From Sphingomonas endophytica (lineage in GTDB: Bacteria; Pseudomonadota; Alphaproteobacteria; Sphingomonadales; Sphingomonadaceae), in assembly GCF_001476895.1 (NCBI RefSeq), contig NZ_LDTB01000003.1:1-61221 (forward strand): a DNA stretch of 61,221 nt, in the 5' to 3' direction. Of the stretch, positions 8,624 through 18,542 are shown piece by piece. The notes beneath the pieces were generated by a model. The model ran no database searches. It saw only the letters and a program-made list of their open reading frames with translations, and was not told the origin of the DNA. Each line of letters opens with the position of its first letter. Within the stretch, counting starts at the first letter, position 1. The position numbers were made by a program, and so were the translations under genes.

Positions 8624-9700
8624 TCAGAACAACTCCCCCTGCGCGCCCGCCGGCCTACGGAACAGGTCGCACCGCAGGTCGAGCGTGCGCCGCCGGTCCG
8701 GGAATCCCGCTTTGGTGCGCGCGATCCGGAAGCGGGTCTTCAGCAGTTCCGCCCACGGCCCCTGACCCTTCATCCGCAATCCGAAGCGGGAATCGTTGTC
8801 CTTGCCGCCGCGCAGGCTCTGAATGATCGCCATCACCTTGGCGGCCCGTTCGGGATAATGTTCGTCAAGCCATGCGCGAAAGAGCGGCGCGACCTCCCAT
8901 GGCAGCCGCACCGGAATGTACGACACGCCCAGGGCGCCGGCCGCCGCCGCGCGCGCGACGATCGCTTCGACTTCGTTATCGGTGATCGCCGGGATCACCG
9001 GCGCCATGTTGACATAGGTCGGCACGCCGGCGTCGGTCAGGGCGCGCACCGCCGCCAGCCGTCGCTCGGGCGTGGTCGCGCGCGGCTCCAGGGTCATCGC
9101 GATTCGCGGATCGAGCGACGTGACCGACATCGCCACCGCCACCAATCCCCTGGCCGCCATCGGTGCCAGCAGGTCGAGATCGCGCACCACGCGATCGGAC
9201 TTGGTGGTGATGACCAGCGGATGATCGCACGCGGCCAGCACCTCGATCACCCCGCGCGTCACCCGCCATTCGCGCTCGATCGGCTGATAGGGATCGGTGT
9301 TCGTCCCCATCGCGATCGGCGCGACGGCATAGCCCGGCTTGCCGAGTTCCGCCCGCAGCAACGCGGCGGCATCGGGCTTGGCAAACAGCTTCGTCTCGAA
9401 ATCCAGACCCGGCGACAGGTCGTGAAACGCATGGCTTGGCCGCGCGAAACAATAGATGCAGCCGTGCTCGCAGCCACGATACGGATTGATCGAGCGATCG
9501 AATGGGACGTCCGGCGAGGCGTTGCGGGTGATGATCGTGCGTGGATGTTCGACCGTCACGGTCGTGCGCAGCGGGGATGGCGCGCCGTCGATGCTTCCGC
9601 GCGCATCCAGCCAGTCACCGTCGACCTCGGACTGCGGCAGGTTGAAGCGCGCGCTGGCCGCGTTCAGCGTCGCGCCGCGATGGGGCCGGGGAATTGGCAT
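8624..9700 (-). CDS. PA0069-family radical SAM protein
   Basis: A 358-residue radical S-adenosylmethionine protein of the spore-photoproduct-lyase-like, Rv2578c/PA0069 group. The 4Fe-4S cluster motif CxxxCxxC is at Cys77, Cys81 and Cys84 in NPYRGCEHGCIYCFAR; the TIM-barrel follows with TKSDRVVRDLDLLAPMA. The substrate and reaction of this group are unknown. It is divergent from the VOC gene with 56 bases between starts and convergent with dnaE. Confidence 0.88.
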   Translation of the reverse strand: MPIPRPHRGATLNAASARFNLPQSEVDGDWLDARGSIDGAPSPLRTTVTVEHPRTIITRNASPDVPFDRSINPYRGCEHGCIYCFARPSHAFHDLSPGLDFETKLFAKPDAAALLRAELGKPGYAVAPIAMGTNTDPYQPIEREWRVTRGVIEVLAACDHPLVITTKSDRVVRDLDLLAPMAARGLVAVAMSVTSLDPRIAMTLEPRATTPERRLAAVRALTDAGVPTYVNMAPVIPAITDNEVEAIVARAAAAGALGVSYIPVRLPWEVAPLFRAWLDEHYPERAAKVMAIIQSLRGGKDNDSRFGLRMKGQGPWAELLKTRFRIARTKAGFPDRRRTLDLRCDLFRRPAGAQGELF

Positions 9701-9756
9701 TGCCCGACGTTACACGACGCGCTAGAACAAATCAAGAACGGGCAAGAGGAACCGAT

Positions 9757-10089
9757 ATGGCGCGTCTGAATTATCTCGAACTGCCGACCCGTGATCGGGC
9801 GGCTGCCAAGCAATTCTACGCGCAAGCGTTCGGCTGGACCTTCACCGATTTCGGGCCGGACTATGCCGCGACGCTGAGCGGCGATACCGACATCGGACTC
9901 GACGCCGCGCCCGACCGGATCGCCGCGCCGCTGCCGGTGATCGAGGTGCACGATCTGGAAACGGTGGAAGACGCCGTTACCCGTGCCGGGGGCACGATCA
10001 CCGTGCCGATCTTCGCCTTTCCCGGCGGGCGACGCTTCCACTTCCGTGATGTCGACGGGCACGAGCTGGCCGTGTCGCAGCCCGGCTGA
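9757..10089 (+). CDS. VOC (glyoxalase/bleomycin-resistance fold) family protein
   Basis: A 110-residue single VOC module with the beta-alpha-beta-beta-beta pattern starting NYLELPTRDRAAAKQFY and ending FHFRDVDGHELAVSQ. The family includes glyoxalases, dioxygenases and small-molecule binding proteins; the short SnoaL/glyoxalase-like form here gives no clear substrate. The start at 9757 is chosen because an AGAGGA ribosome-binding site lies just upstream and the domain begins immediately. It ends 3 bases from the convergent moaB stop. Confidence 0.85.
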   Translation: MARLNYLELPTRDRAAAKQFYAQAFGWTFTDFGPDYAATLSGDTDIGLDAAPDRIAAPLPVIEVHDLETVEDAVTRAGGTITVPIFAFPGGRRFHFRDVDGHELAVSQPG

Positions 10090-10092
10090 TTG

Positions 10093-10620
10093 TCAGCGCT
10101 CCAGCAGGCGCGGCATCAGCTCGACGAAATTGCAGGGACGGTGGCGGCTGTCGAGCTGGTCCTTGAGGATGCCGTCCCACGCATCCTTCACGGCGCCGGT
10201 CGAGCCGGGCAGCGCGAAGATGTACGTGCCGCGCGCGACGCACGCGCAGGCGCGGCTCTGGATCGTCGAGGTGCCGATCGTCTGATAGCTGAGCCAGCGG
10301 AACAGCTCACCGAAACCGGGGATCATCTTGTCCGCGACGCGCTCGACCGCCTCGGGCGTCACGTCCCGCCCGGTGACGCCGGTGCCGCCAGTGGTGAGGA
10401 TGCAGTCGATCTGTCCGTCATCGATCCAGCGGTGAAGCTGCGCGACGATCGCATCGACATCGTCGCGCAGGATCATCCGGTCGGCCAGGACGTGGCCCGC
10501 TTCCTGAAGTCGAGCGACCAGCGTGTCGCCCGACCGATCCTCTGCCAGCCCGCGCGTGTCCGACACGGTGAGCACCGCGACGCGGACGGGGAGGAAGCTG
10601 CGGTTGGTGTCGATCGGCAT
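10093..10620 (-). CDS. moaB: Molybdenum cofactor biosynthesis protein B
   Basis: A 175-residue MoaB/MogA-fold protein. The conserved [17 protein letters not shown] block, which binds molybdopterin, and the [13 protein letters not shown] segment are present. In pathways containing MoaB it acts as the molybdopterin adenylyltransferase step ahead of MoeA. The other cofactor genes in this window, moaC and moeA, sit 34 kb away with trp genes, so this one is unlinked. Residues 1-13 precede the first strand [10 protein letters not shown]. Confidence 0.92.
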   Translation of the reverse strand: MPIDTNRSFLPVRVAVLTVSDTRGLAEDRSGDTLVARLQEAGHVLADRMILRDDVDAIVAQLHRWIDDGQIDCILTTGGTGVTGRDVTPEAVERVADKMIPGFGELFRWLSYQTIGTSTIQSRACACVARGTYIFALPGSTGAVKDAWDGILKDQLDSRHRPCNFVELMPRLLER

Positions 10621-10807
10621 GACGGAAGGGGTAGCGGCAGGTCGGCGATGCGTCCACCGGACGATGATCGCGCGGTTTCGGACCGATCTATCCCGCTGTC
10701 GATCCTTGGACTTTCGTGATCGGGCCCCGTTGCGTCGGTTTCGGCGCCACTTGGCGTTGGCGCTTCGATGCGCAGCGACGACGCTATCCGCCGGAAGGGA
10801 GAGGGCG

Positions 10808-11419
10808 ATGGTCGATCCGACAGCTGGTATTCTGCCGGCCGCACAGCAGGAATTTGCGCGCCGGGCGGCGATCCGCGACGCGCATCAGGCCGGGGTTCGT
10901 CGTTGGGAGCGGCAGCGGCGCCAGTCCCGCGCGGTGGTCGTGGACATGATATGCGAGTGGCATCGCCATACGCGGCGCAACTGGCAGGTCCTGCGGCAGA
11001 TCATCGAGGGCATGGAGGCGCGGAAGGGTATTCCGCTGGACTGTCACGTCGAGAAGCTGCGCTACGTCGACGATCATGCGCTATTCGACCACGGCCAGCT
11101 GACCCTGATGAGCGACGCCGCGCGACGCCTGATCCACGAACTGAGACCGATCATTCGCAACACCAATCTGGAGATCGACGAACTCCTTCGCGCGCTGGGT
11201 CGCAACGATGCCGAAGAGATATTGGGGGTGGCCGGGTTGGTGCTACGCAAGTTCCAGTATCTGTTCGTCGAGAAGCTGCCGTCGATCGTCGAGGCAGCGG
11301 AGCGCGCGAACTTCACCGTCGACGCGACGATCGATCCCCTGATCGTCGCGGCGCGCCAGCAGGAGAAGGCGGCACGCGGCCAGAACGGTCGGGAGGATAT
11401 CGTCTATCGCGCCGTGTGA
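10808..11419 (+). CDS. Uncharacterised helical protein
   Basis: A 203-residue protein not recognised. The start at 10808 is supported by a strong GGGAGAGG ribosome-binding site 1-2 bases upstream. The product is highly charged and predicted mostly helical, with no signal peptide or membrane segment. A central region [20 protein letters not shown] and a C-terminal run ending [16 protein letters not shown] look like amphipathic helices. It lies between moaB (divergent) and the lytic transglycosylase gene (convergent, 3-base gap). Codon use matches the neighbours, so it is probably an old resident gene. Confidence 0.7.
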   Translation: MVDPTAGILPAAQQEFARRAAIRDAHQAGVRRWERQRRQSRAVVVDMICEWHRHTRRNWQVLRQIIEGMEARKGIPLDCHVEKLRYVDDHALFDHGQLTLMSDAARRLIHELRPIIRNTNLEIDELLRALGRNDAEEILGVAGLVLRKFQYLFVEKLPSIVEAAERANFTVDATIDPLIVAARQQEKAARGQNGREDIVYRAV

Positions 11420-11422
11420 CGA

Positions 11423-13252
11423 TCAGTTCGACTGTACCGGCGTCTGCACCCCGACGCTGGCGTTGACGGCCAGCGCGGTGTTCGGCGCCGGCTTTATCCG
11501 CACCGCGCTCGCACCCGGCAGACCGGGAAAGCGAGGCCACATGCCCTGCGCCAGCGCGGCACGGCTCGGGCTCTTCGCCTTGCCGCCCTGCGCCTCGTAC
11601 ATCCAATAGTTGCGCAGGACCGTCACGACATATCCGCGCGTCTCCCAATAGGGAATGCTCTCGATATACAGCAGCGGGTCGCCATTGTCGTGGACCAGCG
11701 CGTTCCACTCGCCGACCGGCTTCGGCCCGGCATTGTAGGCCGCGATCACCTTGGGCAGCAGTCCGCCCGTCAGCCCCATGTCGCGCAGCTTTTCGATATG
11801 GCGCTGTCCGATGTCGATGTTGGTCGACGGACGGGCGAGCGCGGTCTGGTCGATCGAAACGCCGCGTTCGCGCATGTAATCGGTCGCGGCGGCGGGCATG
11901 ATCTGCATCAGGCCGAACGCGCCCGCCGGGCTGCGCACTTTGTTGCGAAAACCCGATTCCTGCAGCGTGTGCGCATATACCAGCGCCTTGTCGATCCGCC
12001 AGCCGGTGTCGGGCGTCCAGTTGGGCATCGGGTAGCGCGTGTCGGCGGTCGCGACGACGCCCTGCGGAATGTTGTGCGCCAGCCAGACGGTGGTGGCGGG
12101 CAGGTCCAGCGTCTCGCTGATCCGCACCAGACTGGTGAACTCGCCGGGGTTGCCGATCCGCGCCTGTTGCCGGACGACGCGATCGGCTTCCTCGTTCTCG
12201 CCGATTTCGGCGAGCGCGGCGGCGACGCGAATGTTGGGGCGGCGTTCCAGCCGCGCCCAGTCGGTCGAGACGCGCTGCGGCCGGATGGCGGGCATCGGCA
12301 ACCCCAGCGCCTGCCGCGCCAGCAGCCCGTAGAAGGTCTCGCCATATTGCGCGGCGGTCTTCAGCCGCGCCTCGACGCGATCGGGACGGCCGCATGCCAT
12401 GTCGGCGCGCGCCGCCCAGAACAGGGCGGTGGCGCGCAGATCGGTGTCGGCGGCGCGCGCCGCGACCGTCTCGAACGCGGTTTGCGTGGTGCCGCAATCC
12501 TGTTGCCGCCACGCCGCCAGCGCCTCGGTCCAGCGGCCGTGCACCGCCCAGTCGCCACTGCCCGCCGCCGCGCGCGCGCCCAGGTCGCGCGCCTGTCGGT
12601 CGAGACCCTGGAGGAAGTAGATCCAGGCGATGCGCGCCTGCCATTCGGTCTGTGCCTCCGGCGACAGGCCGGAGGTGGATTCGAGCAGCGCCTGCGCCTC
12701 CGCACCCATGTCGGCCTTCACGAAAGGCTGCATCTTCACCGCCAGATCGGCGGCGACCAGATCGCTGCCGGTCGGTTTGGCGCGCGCGCGGATCGGCGCA
12801 CCGTCCTGCCACACCAGCCGCTGCTGCTCGGGCAGCGCCGGCAGGTCGGTCAGGCCACGTGCCCGCGCGATCCGCGCCAGCGCCTCGCTCTGCGGCAGTT
12901 CCGGCGCCTCCGCCAGTAGCCGCGCGACCGCCGCGCCATCGGCCTTGGGTGAGCCCTTGGCGGTGTACAGTTCGGCGCGCGCATAGGCGTGGAGCGGGCC
13001 GGGAGCCATCGAATCGAGCGTGAGCTGCGCGTCGCTCCAGCGCCCATCGCGCATCGCGGCGAAAACCGCCCGATAACCGCTGCGCTGTTCCGGGGTCAGC
13101 TGCGGCGGAATGCCGGCGCTTTCGGCAACCGGCGCGGGCGCCGGGGGCGCCACCACCGGCAGCGGTGCCGCCGCGCCCATCGGTGCCGCGAGCGCGGGAG
13201 CGGAAACGGCCGCAACCCCCGCGACCAACATGCCCGTCGCCCACCGCCGCAT
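11423..13252 (-). CDS. Soluble lytic murein transglycosylase (Slt70-like)
   Basis: A 609-residue periplasmic enzyme that cleaves glycan strands of peptidoglycan to leave 1,6-anhydro ends. A signal peptide (residues 1-24, cut after PALA) precedes a long alpha-superhelical region. The C-terminal SLT domain has catalytic Glu432 in LQESGFRNKV and the motif GAFGLMQIMPAAA, with AAYNAGP further on. The start at 13252 is used because GGAGG lies upstream and it puts the signal peptide at the N terminus. Its ATG shares a base with the TGA of the upstream gene (TGATG), implying coupling. Confidence 0.93.
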   Translation of the reverse strand: MRRWATGMLVAGVAAVSAPALAAPMGAAAPLPVVAPPAPAPVAESAGIPPQLTPEQRSGYRAVFAAMRDGRWSDAQLTLDSMAPGPLHAYARAELYTAKGSPKADGAAVARLLAEAPELPQSEALARIARARGLTDLPALPEQQRLVWQDGAPIRARAKPTGSDLVAADLAVKMQPFVKADMGAEAQALLESTSGLSPEAQTEWQARIAWIYFLQGLDRQARDLGARAAAGSGDWAVHGRWTEALAAWRQQDCGTTQTAFETVAARAADTDLRATALFWAARADMACGRPDRVEARLKTAAQYGETFYGLLARQALGLPMPAIRPQRVSTDWARLERRPNIRVAAALAEIGENEEADRVVRQQARIGNPGEFTSLVRISETLDLPATTVWLAHNIPQGVVATADTRYPMPNWTPDTGWRIDKALVYAHTLQESGFRNKVRSPAGAFGLMQIMPAAATDYMRERGVSIDQTALARPSTNIDIGQRHIEKLRDMGLTGGLLPKVIAAYNAGPKPVGEWNALVHDNGDPLLYIESIPYWETRGYVVTVLRNYWMYEAQGGKAKSPSRAALAQGMWPRFPGLPGASAVRIKPAPNTALAVNASVGVQTPVQSN

Positions 13253-13998
13253 CACCGTTCGACCTCCCCGGTCAGCATCAACAGGTCCTTCCATGCCTCG
13301 ACCTTGGCGGCGGGGCGATCCAGCAGGAATCGTGGGTGATGGCTGGCCACCACCTGCGTTATCTTGCCGTTCTTATGGTTAAGTGTGTGAAAACGCCCGC
13401 GCGCATCGGCGACGCTCATCGCCAGGATCGCACGGCTGGCCGCATCGCCCATCACCAGCAGCCGCTGCGGCGCGGCGAGCGCGACATGATGACGGGCGAT
13501 CTCGCCCAGGCGCGCCTCGATCTCGCGCGGGACGCGGCCGGTGGTCGGGCGGCGTACGCATACCGACGCCAGCCCGGTATCGGCCCGCGAGCGACCGATC
13601 GCGGCGAGCATCCGGTCGAACAGCCGGCCGACCCGCCCCTCCATCAACAGTTCGCGGTCGTCACGCTCCGGACAATCGACGAAGACCAGCAGTTCGGCAT
13701 CGGCGGGACCAGAGGCGGCGATCGCGGCGCCGCCCCAACGGGCTTCCGGCGCTAGTTCGCCGATGCGCCACGCGGCGAAGGCGTCGCTGTCTTCGGGAAG
13801 CGCCTCGTGCGTGAGGGGTGAGGTTGCGGCGGCGGGCGCGACGGCGCGGGCGGCGTCGCGAGACGCCGCCTGTCGCGCGGCGCTCTCCAGCCAATCGAAG
13901 CCCTCGTCGCCGACGAGGACGTCGACTCCGGCGTCATGCCACCAGTCGAGCGCGCTTGCCGCCGCCTTCGCCCAGTCCAGATTCTGATCGGCACCCAT
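13252..13998 (-). CDS. Uracil-DNA glycosylase family protein
   Basis: A 248-residue protein with the C-terminal UDG-superfamily fold: LVFVDCPERDD, an LLVMGDAASRAI strand, and a closing VVASHHPRFLL motif resembling the DNA-intercalating H-P-S/R-x-L loop. The four-cysteine Fe-S pattern of family 4 enzymes is not evident, and the N-terminal third is divergent, so uracil excision is plausible but unproven. It is coupled to the lytic transglycosylase gene by a TGATG overlap, a pairing with no evident functional link. Confidence 0.78.
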   Translation of the reverse strand: MGADQNLDWAKAAASALDWWHDAGVDVLVGDEGFDWLESAARQAASRDAARAVAPAAATSPLTHEALPEDSDAFAAWRIGELAPEARWGGAAIAASGPADAELLVFVDCPERDDRELLMEGRVGRLFDRMLAAIGRSRADTGLASVCVRRPTTGRVPREIEARLGEIARHHVALAAPQRLLVMGDAASRAILAMSVADARGRFHTLNHKNGKITQVVASHHPRFLLDRPAAKVEAWKDLLMLTGEVER

Positions 13999-14118
13999 CG
14001 ATGCCAGTAGGATGGACAGTTGACGCGAAGGTCAACTTGCTGGCACCGCCGTCCCCGACAAAGCGTTGGCACGATACGACGAGCGCCCGGTGCGGGTGCC
14101 CGCGCAGGAGATGACGAA

Positions 14119-15777
14119 GTGAGCGACCGCGAATCCATGCCCTATGACGTGGTGATCGTCGGCGCCGGCCCTGCCGGCCTGTCGGCCGCGATCCGTCTGA
14201 AACAGATCGCCGCTTACCACGAGGCGGACATTTCGGTCTGCGTGCTCGAAAAAGGCTCGGAAGTCGGCGCGCACATCCTGTCGGGCGCGGTGATCGACCC
14301 GCAGTCGCTTGACGAACTGCTGCCCGACTGGCGCACCGATGGCTGTCCGCTGGCCGAGGTGCCGGTGACGCAGAACCTGCACTGGGTGCTGACCAAGACG
14401 GGCAGGAAAACGCTGCCGCACCTGTGGACGCCGCCGTTCCTCCACAACAAGGGCACCTACACCGGCTCGCTCGGAAACCTGTGCCGCTGGCTGGCGGGCA
14501 AGGCCGAGGAACTGGGGGTGGAGATCTTCCCCGGCTTCGCGGCGGCGGAGATCCTGTTCAACGACGACGGCAGCGTGAAGGGTGTGGCGACCGGCGACAT
14601 GGGCGTGGCGCGCGACGGCACGCGCAAGGGCGATTATCAGCCGGGCCTCGAACTCCATGCCAAATATACTTTCTTCTCCGAGGGATGTCGCGGGCACCTG
14701 TCGAAGGAGTTGATGCGAATCTTCGACCTGCGCCGCGAATGCGATCCGCAGGTCTATGGCCTGGGCGTCAAGGAATTGTGGGACATCGATCCCGCGCTGC
14801 ACGAGCCGGGCAAGGTCATCCACACGCAGGGCTGGCCGCTCAGCGAGCATGGCGCGAACGGCGGCGGCTGGATCTATCACCAGGCCGGCGGGCAGGTGTC
14901 GATCGGCTTCGTGACGTGGCTGAACTATACCAACCCCTATGTGTCGCCGTTCCAGGAGATGCAGAAGTGGAAGACCCATCCGCAGGTCGCCGCGCTGCTG
15001 AAGGGCGGCAAGCGCGTCAGCTATGGCGCGCGCGCGATCAGCGACGGCGGGTTGCAGTCGATCCCGAAGCTGGTCTTCCCCGGCGGCGCGCTGATCGGCG
15101 ACAGCGCCGGGTTCCTCAACGTGCCGCGCATCAAGGGGACGCATACCGCGATGAAGAGCGGAATGCTCGCCGCCGAGGCGGCGGTCGACGCGATCCTGAA
15201 GCAGCGCAGCGGCGACGAACTGACCGCTTATCCGGAGGCATTCGAGACCAGCTGGGTCAAGAAGGAGCTGTCGATCGTCCGGAACGTCGTGCCGCTGGTC
15301 AAGAAGTTCGGCGACCTGCTCGGCTCCGGCCTCGCGGGCATCACGATGTGGGCCGAATATCTGGGGCTGAAGATGCCGTTCACGCTGCATCACCATCCCG
15401 ATCATGAGACGTTGTGGCGCAAGGATCTGGTCAGGAAGATCGACTATCCCAAGCCCGATGGCGTGCTGACCTTCGATCGCCTGTCGTCGGTGTTCCTGTC
15501 GAACACCAACCATGAGGAGGACCAGCCGGTCCATCTGACGCTGAAGGATCCCGACGTGCCGGTCGAATACGACCTGCCGATGTACGATGAACCGGCGCAG
15601 CGCTACTGCCCGGCGGGGGTGTACGAGATCGTCGGCGAGGAAACGGGCGACCCGAAGTTCGTCATCAACGCGCAGAATTGCGTCCACTGCAAGACCTGCG
15701 ACATCAAGGATCCGACGCAGAACATCAACTGGGTGGTGCCGGAGGGCGGCGGCGGCCCGAACTATCCGAACATGTGA
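14119..15777 (+). CDS. Electron transfer flavoprotein-ubiquinone oxidoreductase
   Basis: A 552-residue inner-membrane enzyme passing electrons from ETF (fatty-acid and amino-acid oxidation) to ubiquinone. The FAD-binding VIVGAGPAGLSAAI is near the N terminus. The C-terminal 4Fe-4S cluster is ligated by Cys497, Cys521, Cys524 and Cys527 in NCVHCKTCDIKDPTQNINW. The GTG at 14119 is chosen as start because AGGAG is 8 bases upstream; ATG at 14137 is the alternative. It is divergent from the UDG gene. Length and domain order are those of the complete family member. Confidence 0.95.
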   Translation: MSDRESMPYDVVIVGAGPAGLSAAIRLKQIAAYHEADISVCVLEKGSEVGAHILSGAVIDPQSLDELLPDWRTDGCPLAEVPVTQNLHWVLTKTGRKTLPHLWTPPFLHNKGTYTGSLGNLCRWLAGKAEELGVEIFPGFAAAEILFNDDGSVKGVATGDMGVARDGTRKGDYQPGLELHAKYTFFSEGCRGHLSKELMRIFDLRRECDPQVYGLGVKELWDIDPALHEPGKVIHTQGWPLSEHGANGGGWIYHQAGGQVSIGFVTWLNYTNPYVSPFQEMQKWKTHPQVAALLKGGKRVSYGARAISDGGLQSIPKLVFPGGALIGDSAGFLNVPRIKGTHTAMKSGMLAAEAAVDAILKQRSGDELTAYPEAFETSWVKKELSIVRNVVPLVKKFGDLLGSGLAGITMWAEYLGLKMPFTLHHHPDHETLWRKDLVRKIDYPKPDGVLTFDRLSSVFLSNTNHEEDQPVHLTLKDPDVPVEYDLPMYDEPAQRYCPAGVYEIVGEETGDPKFVINAQNCVHCKTCDIKDPTQNINWVVPEGGGGPNYPNM

Positions 15778-16063
15778 GGCGCGCTCTCGCCGGCGATCGC
15801 GCGGTGAACGCCGGCTGGACGCCAACATCGTCTTCGCGGTGCGGGGGAACGTGCCGGCGCACCCCGGTATCCACGAAGCCGCGCGAGCCGGCGTCGCTTT
15901 TGCGTCCGGACCGATCGGCTCCACCTTCGCCGGAGGGACGAACTTCGTCGCTGCGATCGCAGGGTTTGCCGTCACGTGGACCGTCGACGACGTATCGACC
16001 TTCCGTGTCCCGCGTCGCGGGAACGTTCGCCACTGGACCCTGCCGCCGCACGCCTCTACCCCG
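15778..16063. other. Intergenic region, no gene recognised
   Basis: About 290 bases after ETF-QO. A short stretch near 15850-15880 (GTGCCGGCGCACCCCGG and flanks) faintly resembles the dispersed repeat. No open frame with protein-like composition is present. The promoter of the TPR-ispE genes should lie here, but none is obvious. Confidence 0.4.
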
Positions 16064-16075
16064 ATGTTCCAGTAA

Positions 16076-17689
16076 TTGCTTACCCGAAAGGCCAGCGCCA
16101 CGCCCCCCCGCCGCCTCGCGCCCGTCATCGTCGCCCTGCTGATCGCCCCGGCTCCGGCGCTTGCCGCGCCGGGCGATCTCGCGGCCTATGCACGGGCGCG
16201 CGTCGCCGAGGCGGATGGCGCGGTCGCCGATGCGGCGCGCGACTATGCGCACGTCCTCGCCGACCGGCCGAACGACACGGTGCTCGCGCTCCGCAGCTAT
16301 CGCGAGGCGGTGCGCGCCGGGGACGACGCATTGGCGGATCGCGCCGCCGCCGCGCTCGCCGCGCAGAAGGCGCTGCCCTCCGATGCCGCGCTGCTCGCGC
16401 TTGCCAGCGCAGCGCATGATGGTGATCGCGCCGCGGCGACGGCGGCGCTGGCGCGGCTCGATGGCGACCGGCTGCGTATCCTCGCCGCGCCGCTGCGCGG
16501 CTGGCTGGCGCTGGACGCCGGCGGTGATCCCTTCGCGGCGCTGGCGACGGTGCCCGACGAGCCGGTCGCGCGGCGCTTCGCGGCGGAGACGCGTGCGCTG
16601 CTGCTGGTCGCCACCGGGCGCGTCGATGAGGGGCTGGCGGCGGTGCGGGCGCTGGGAGGCGACGATCTCGCCGCGTTCGATGAGCGCGTGGCGGCGGCGC
16701 GGTTGCTGATCGGGCAGGGGAAAAGCGACGCCGCGCGCGCGCTGCTGACCGAGGGAGCAGGCGCGCTGCGGATCGAGCCCCGGCGCGCCGCGAAGCCGAC
16801 GCTGGCGTTCGGCGCCGCGCACCTGTTCACGCGCGTCGCCGCCGATCTGGCGGCGGGCGATGCCGGACCACTCACCTATACTCTGTTGCGAGCGGCGTTG
16901 CGCGCGGATCCGGGCAACGATCGGGCGCGATTGTTGCTCTCCGGCGTGCTGGCGCGTGACGATGCGCTCGACGCGGGGCTGGCGGTGCTCGACGCGATCC
17001 CGGCGGACAGCGCCTATGCCTCGATCGCGGCGACCGGACGCGTGCAGATGCTGGCCGAGGCGGGGCGTGACGAGGCGGCGATGGCGGCGCTGGCGCGACT
17101 GACGGTCGCGCCCGGCGCGCCGGACGGCGATGTGCAGCGGCTCGCCGACCTGTACATGCAGCTCGACCAGCCGGCACGGGCGGTGCCGCTCTACAAGCGG
17201 CTGGTGGAGCGTGCGGGTGAGCGCGGGGACTGGGCCGACTGGCTGCAATATGGCGCCGCGCTGGATGGCGCGGGGCAGTGGCCTGCCGCGCGCGGTGCGC
17301 TGGAACGCGCGGTCGCGCTGGGCCCGGACGAACCGCTGGCGCTCAATCACCTTGGCTATGCGCTGATCCTCCATCGCGAGCGGATGGCGGCGGCGCAGGC
17401 GATGCTGGAGAAGGCCGCCGCGCTGAAGCCGGACGATGCCGCGATCGCCGATTCGCTGGGTTGGGCGCTGTACCTGCGCGGACAGGCGGCCCGTGCGCTG
17501 CCGCTGGTCCAGCGTGCCGCGATGGCCGACCCGGCCAATGCCGAGATCGGCGAGCATCTGGGCGACCTGTACTGGCAGGCCGGGCGGCGCTTCGAGGCGC
17601 GTTATGCCTGGACCGCCGCGCGTGAAACCGCCGCCGCGCCGGATATCGCCCGGCTGACCGGCAAGATCGACCGTGGACCGACCGAATGA
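16076..17689 (+). CDS. TPR-repeat exported protein (TTG start)
   Basis: About 537 residues: an N-terminal signal sequence (PVIVALLIAPAPALAAP) and then tetratricopeptide-like helical repeats, clearest in the C-terminal half (ALNHLGYALILHRERMAAAQ, ADSLGWALYLRGQAARALPL). TPR proteins are scaffolds; no enzymatic domain is visible, so the partner is unknown. The only usable start is a TTG directly behind an in-frame TAA. An ATG at 16064 is separated from the frame by that stop (ATG TTC CAG TAA TTG). The gene overlaps ispE by 4 bases. Confidence 0.78.
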   Translation: MLTRKASATPPRRLAPVIVALLIAPAPALAAPGDLAAYARARVAEADGAVADAARDYAHVLADRPNDTVLALRSYREAVRAGDDALADRAAAALAAQKALPSDAALLALASAAHDGDRAAATAALARLDGDRLRILAAPLRGWLALDAGGDPFAALATVPDEPVARRFAAETRALLLVATGRVDEGLAAVRALGGDDLAAFDERVAAARLLIGQGKSDAARALLTEGAGALRIEPRRAAKPTLAFGAAHLFTRVAADLAAGDAGPLTYTLLRAALRADPGNDRARLLLSGVLARDDALDAGLAVLDAIPADSAYASIAATGRVQMLAEAGRDEAAMAALARLTVAPGAPDGDVQRLADLYMQLDQPARAVPLYKRLVERAGERGDWADWLQYGAALDGAGQWPAARGALERAVALGPDEPLALNHLGYALILHRERMAAAQAMLEKAAALKPDDAAIADSLGWALYLRGQAARALPLVQRAAMADPANAEIGEHLGDLYWQAGRRFEARYAWTAARETAAAPDIARLTGKIDRGPTE

Positions 17690-18522
17690 CGCTCACCGAA
17701 ACCGCTCCGGCCAAGCTCAACCTGGCGCTCCATGTCCGTGCGCGCCGCGCCGACGGCTATCATGAGCTGGAAACGCTGTTCGTCTTCGCGCGCGACGGCG
17801 ACACGGTGGCGATCGCGCCCGCCGCGACCGCGTCGTTCGGCGTGACCGGCCCGTTCGCGGATGCGGTCGGACCGGATGGCGACAATCTCGTCACCCGCGC
17901 CGAACGCGCGTTTCGGGCCGCCTTTTCCGTCGCGCAGCCGCATGCCGTCACGCTCGACAAACACCTGCCGGTCGCTTCGGGGATCGGTGGCGGGTCGGCG
18001 GACGCGGCGGCGACCTTGCGCCTGCTGGCGCGGTTGCACGGCATTGCGGGCGACGACCAGCGCTTGCTGGCGATCGCGGCGCATCTGGGGGCGGACGTGC
18101 CGGCGTGCCTGCTCGGACGGCCGACCTTCGGCAGCGGGCGCGGCGATGCACTGGTGGAGGTCCGTGGGTTGGGCGACATGCCGGCGCTGCTGGTCAACCC
18201 GCTGGTCGCGGTATCGACGGCGGCGGTGTTCGCGGGCTGGGACGGCATGGATCGCGGCCCGTTGACGGACGACGGCGATATGCTGGCCCGCGCGTTGACG
18301 GGGCGCAACGATCTCCAGCCGCCGGCGGAGGCGGTCGCGCCGGTGATCCGCGACGTGCTGACGGTGCTGGCGGGATGCGATGGCGTGGTGCTGGCGCGCA
18401 TGTCGGGGTCGGGGGCGACGTGCTTCGCGCTGTTCGCGGATGTGGCGGCGCGCGACTCCGCCGCCGCGACGGTGGCCGCTGATGCGCCGGGATGGTGGCA
18501 GATGCGGACGACGATCGGCTGA
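17686..18522 (+). CDS. ispE: 4-diphosphocytidyl-2-C-methyl-D-erythritol kinase
   Basis: GHMP-family kinase phosphorylating CDP-methylerythritol in the MEP pathway of isoprenoid precursor synthesis. The 278-residue length is typical. The N-terminal APAKLNLALHV holds the substrate Lys and Asn, the ATP-binding glycine loop PVASGIGGGSADAAATL is near residues 94-110, and a C-terminal SGSGATCFALF motif completes the GHMP set. The start overlaps the TPR gene stop (ATGA), so it is translated from the same message. Confidence 0.95.
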   Translation: MTLTETAPAKLNLALHVRARRADGYHELETLFVFARDGDTVAIAPAATASFGVTGPFADAVGPDGDNLVTRAERAFRAAFSVAQPHAVTLDKHLPVASGIGGGSADAAATLRLLARLHGIAGDDQRLLAIAAHLGADVPACLLGRPTFGSGRGDALVEVRGLGDMPALLVNPLVAVSTAAVFAGWDGMDRGPLTDDGDMLARALTGRNDLQPPAEAVAPVIRDVLTVLAGCDGVVLARMSGSGATCFALFADVAARDSAAATVAADAPGWWQMRTTIG

Positions 18523-18542
18523 CGTCTTGATTTTCAAGGCTA

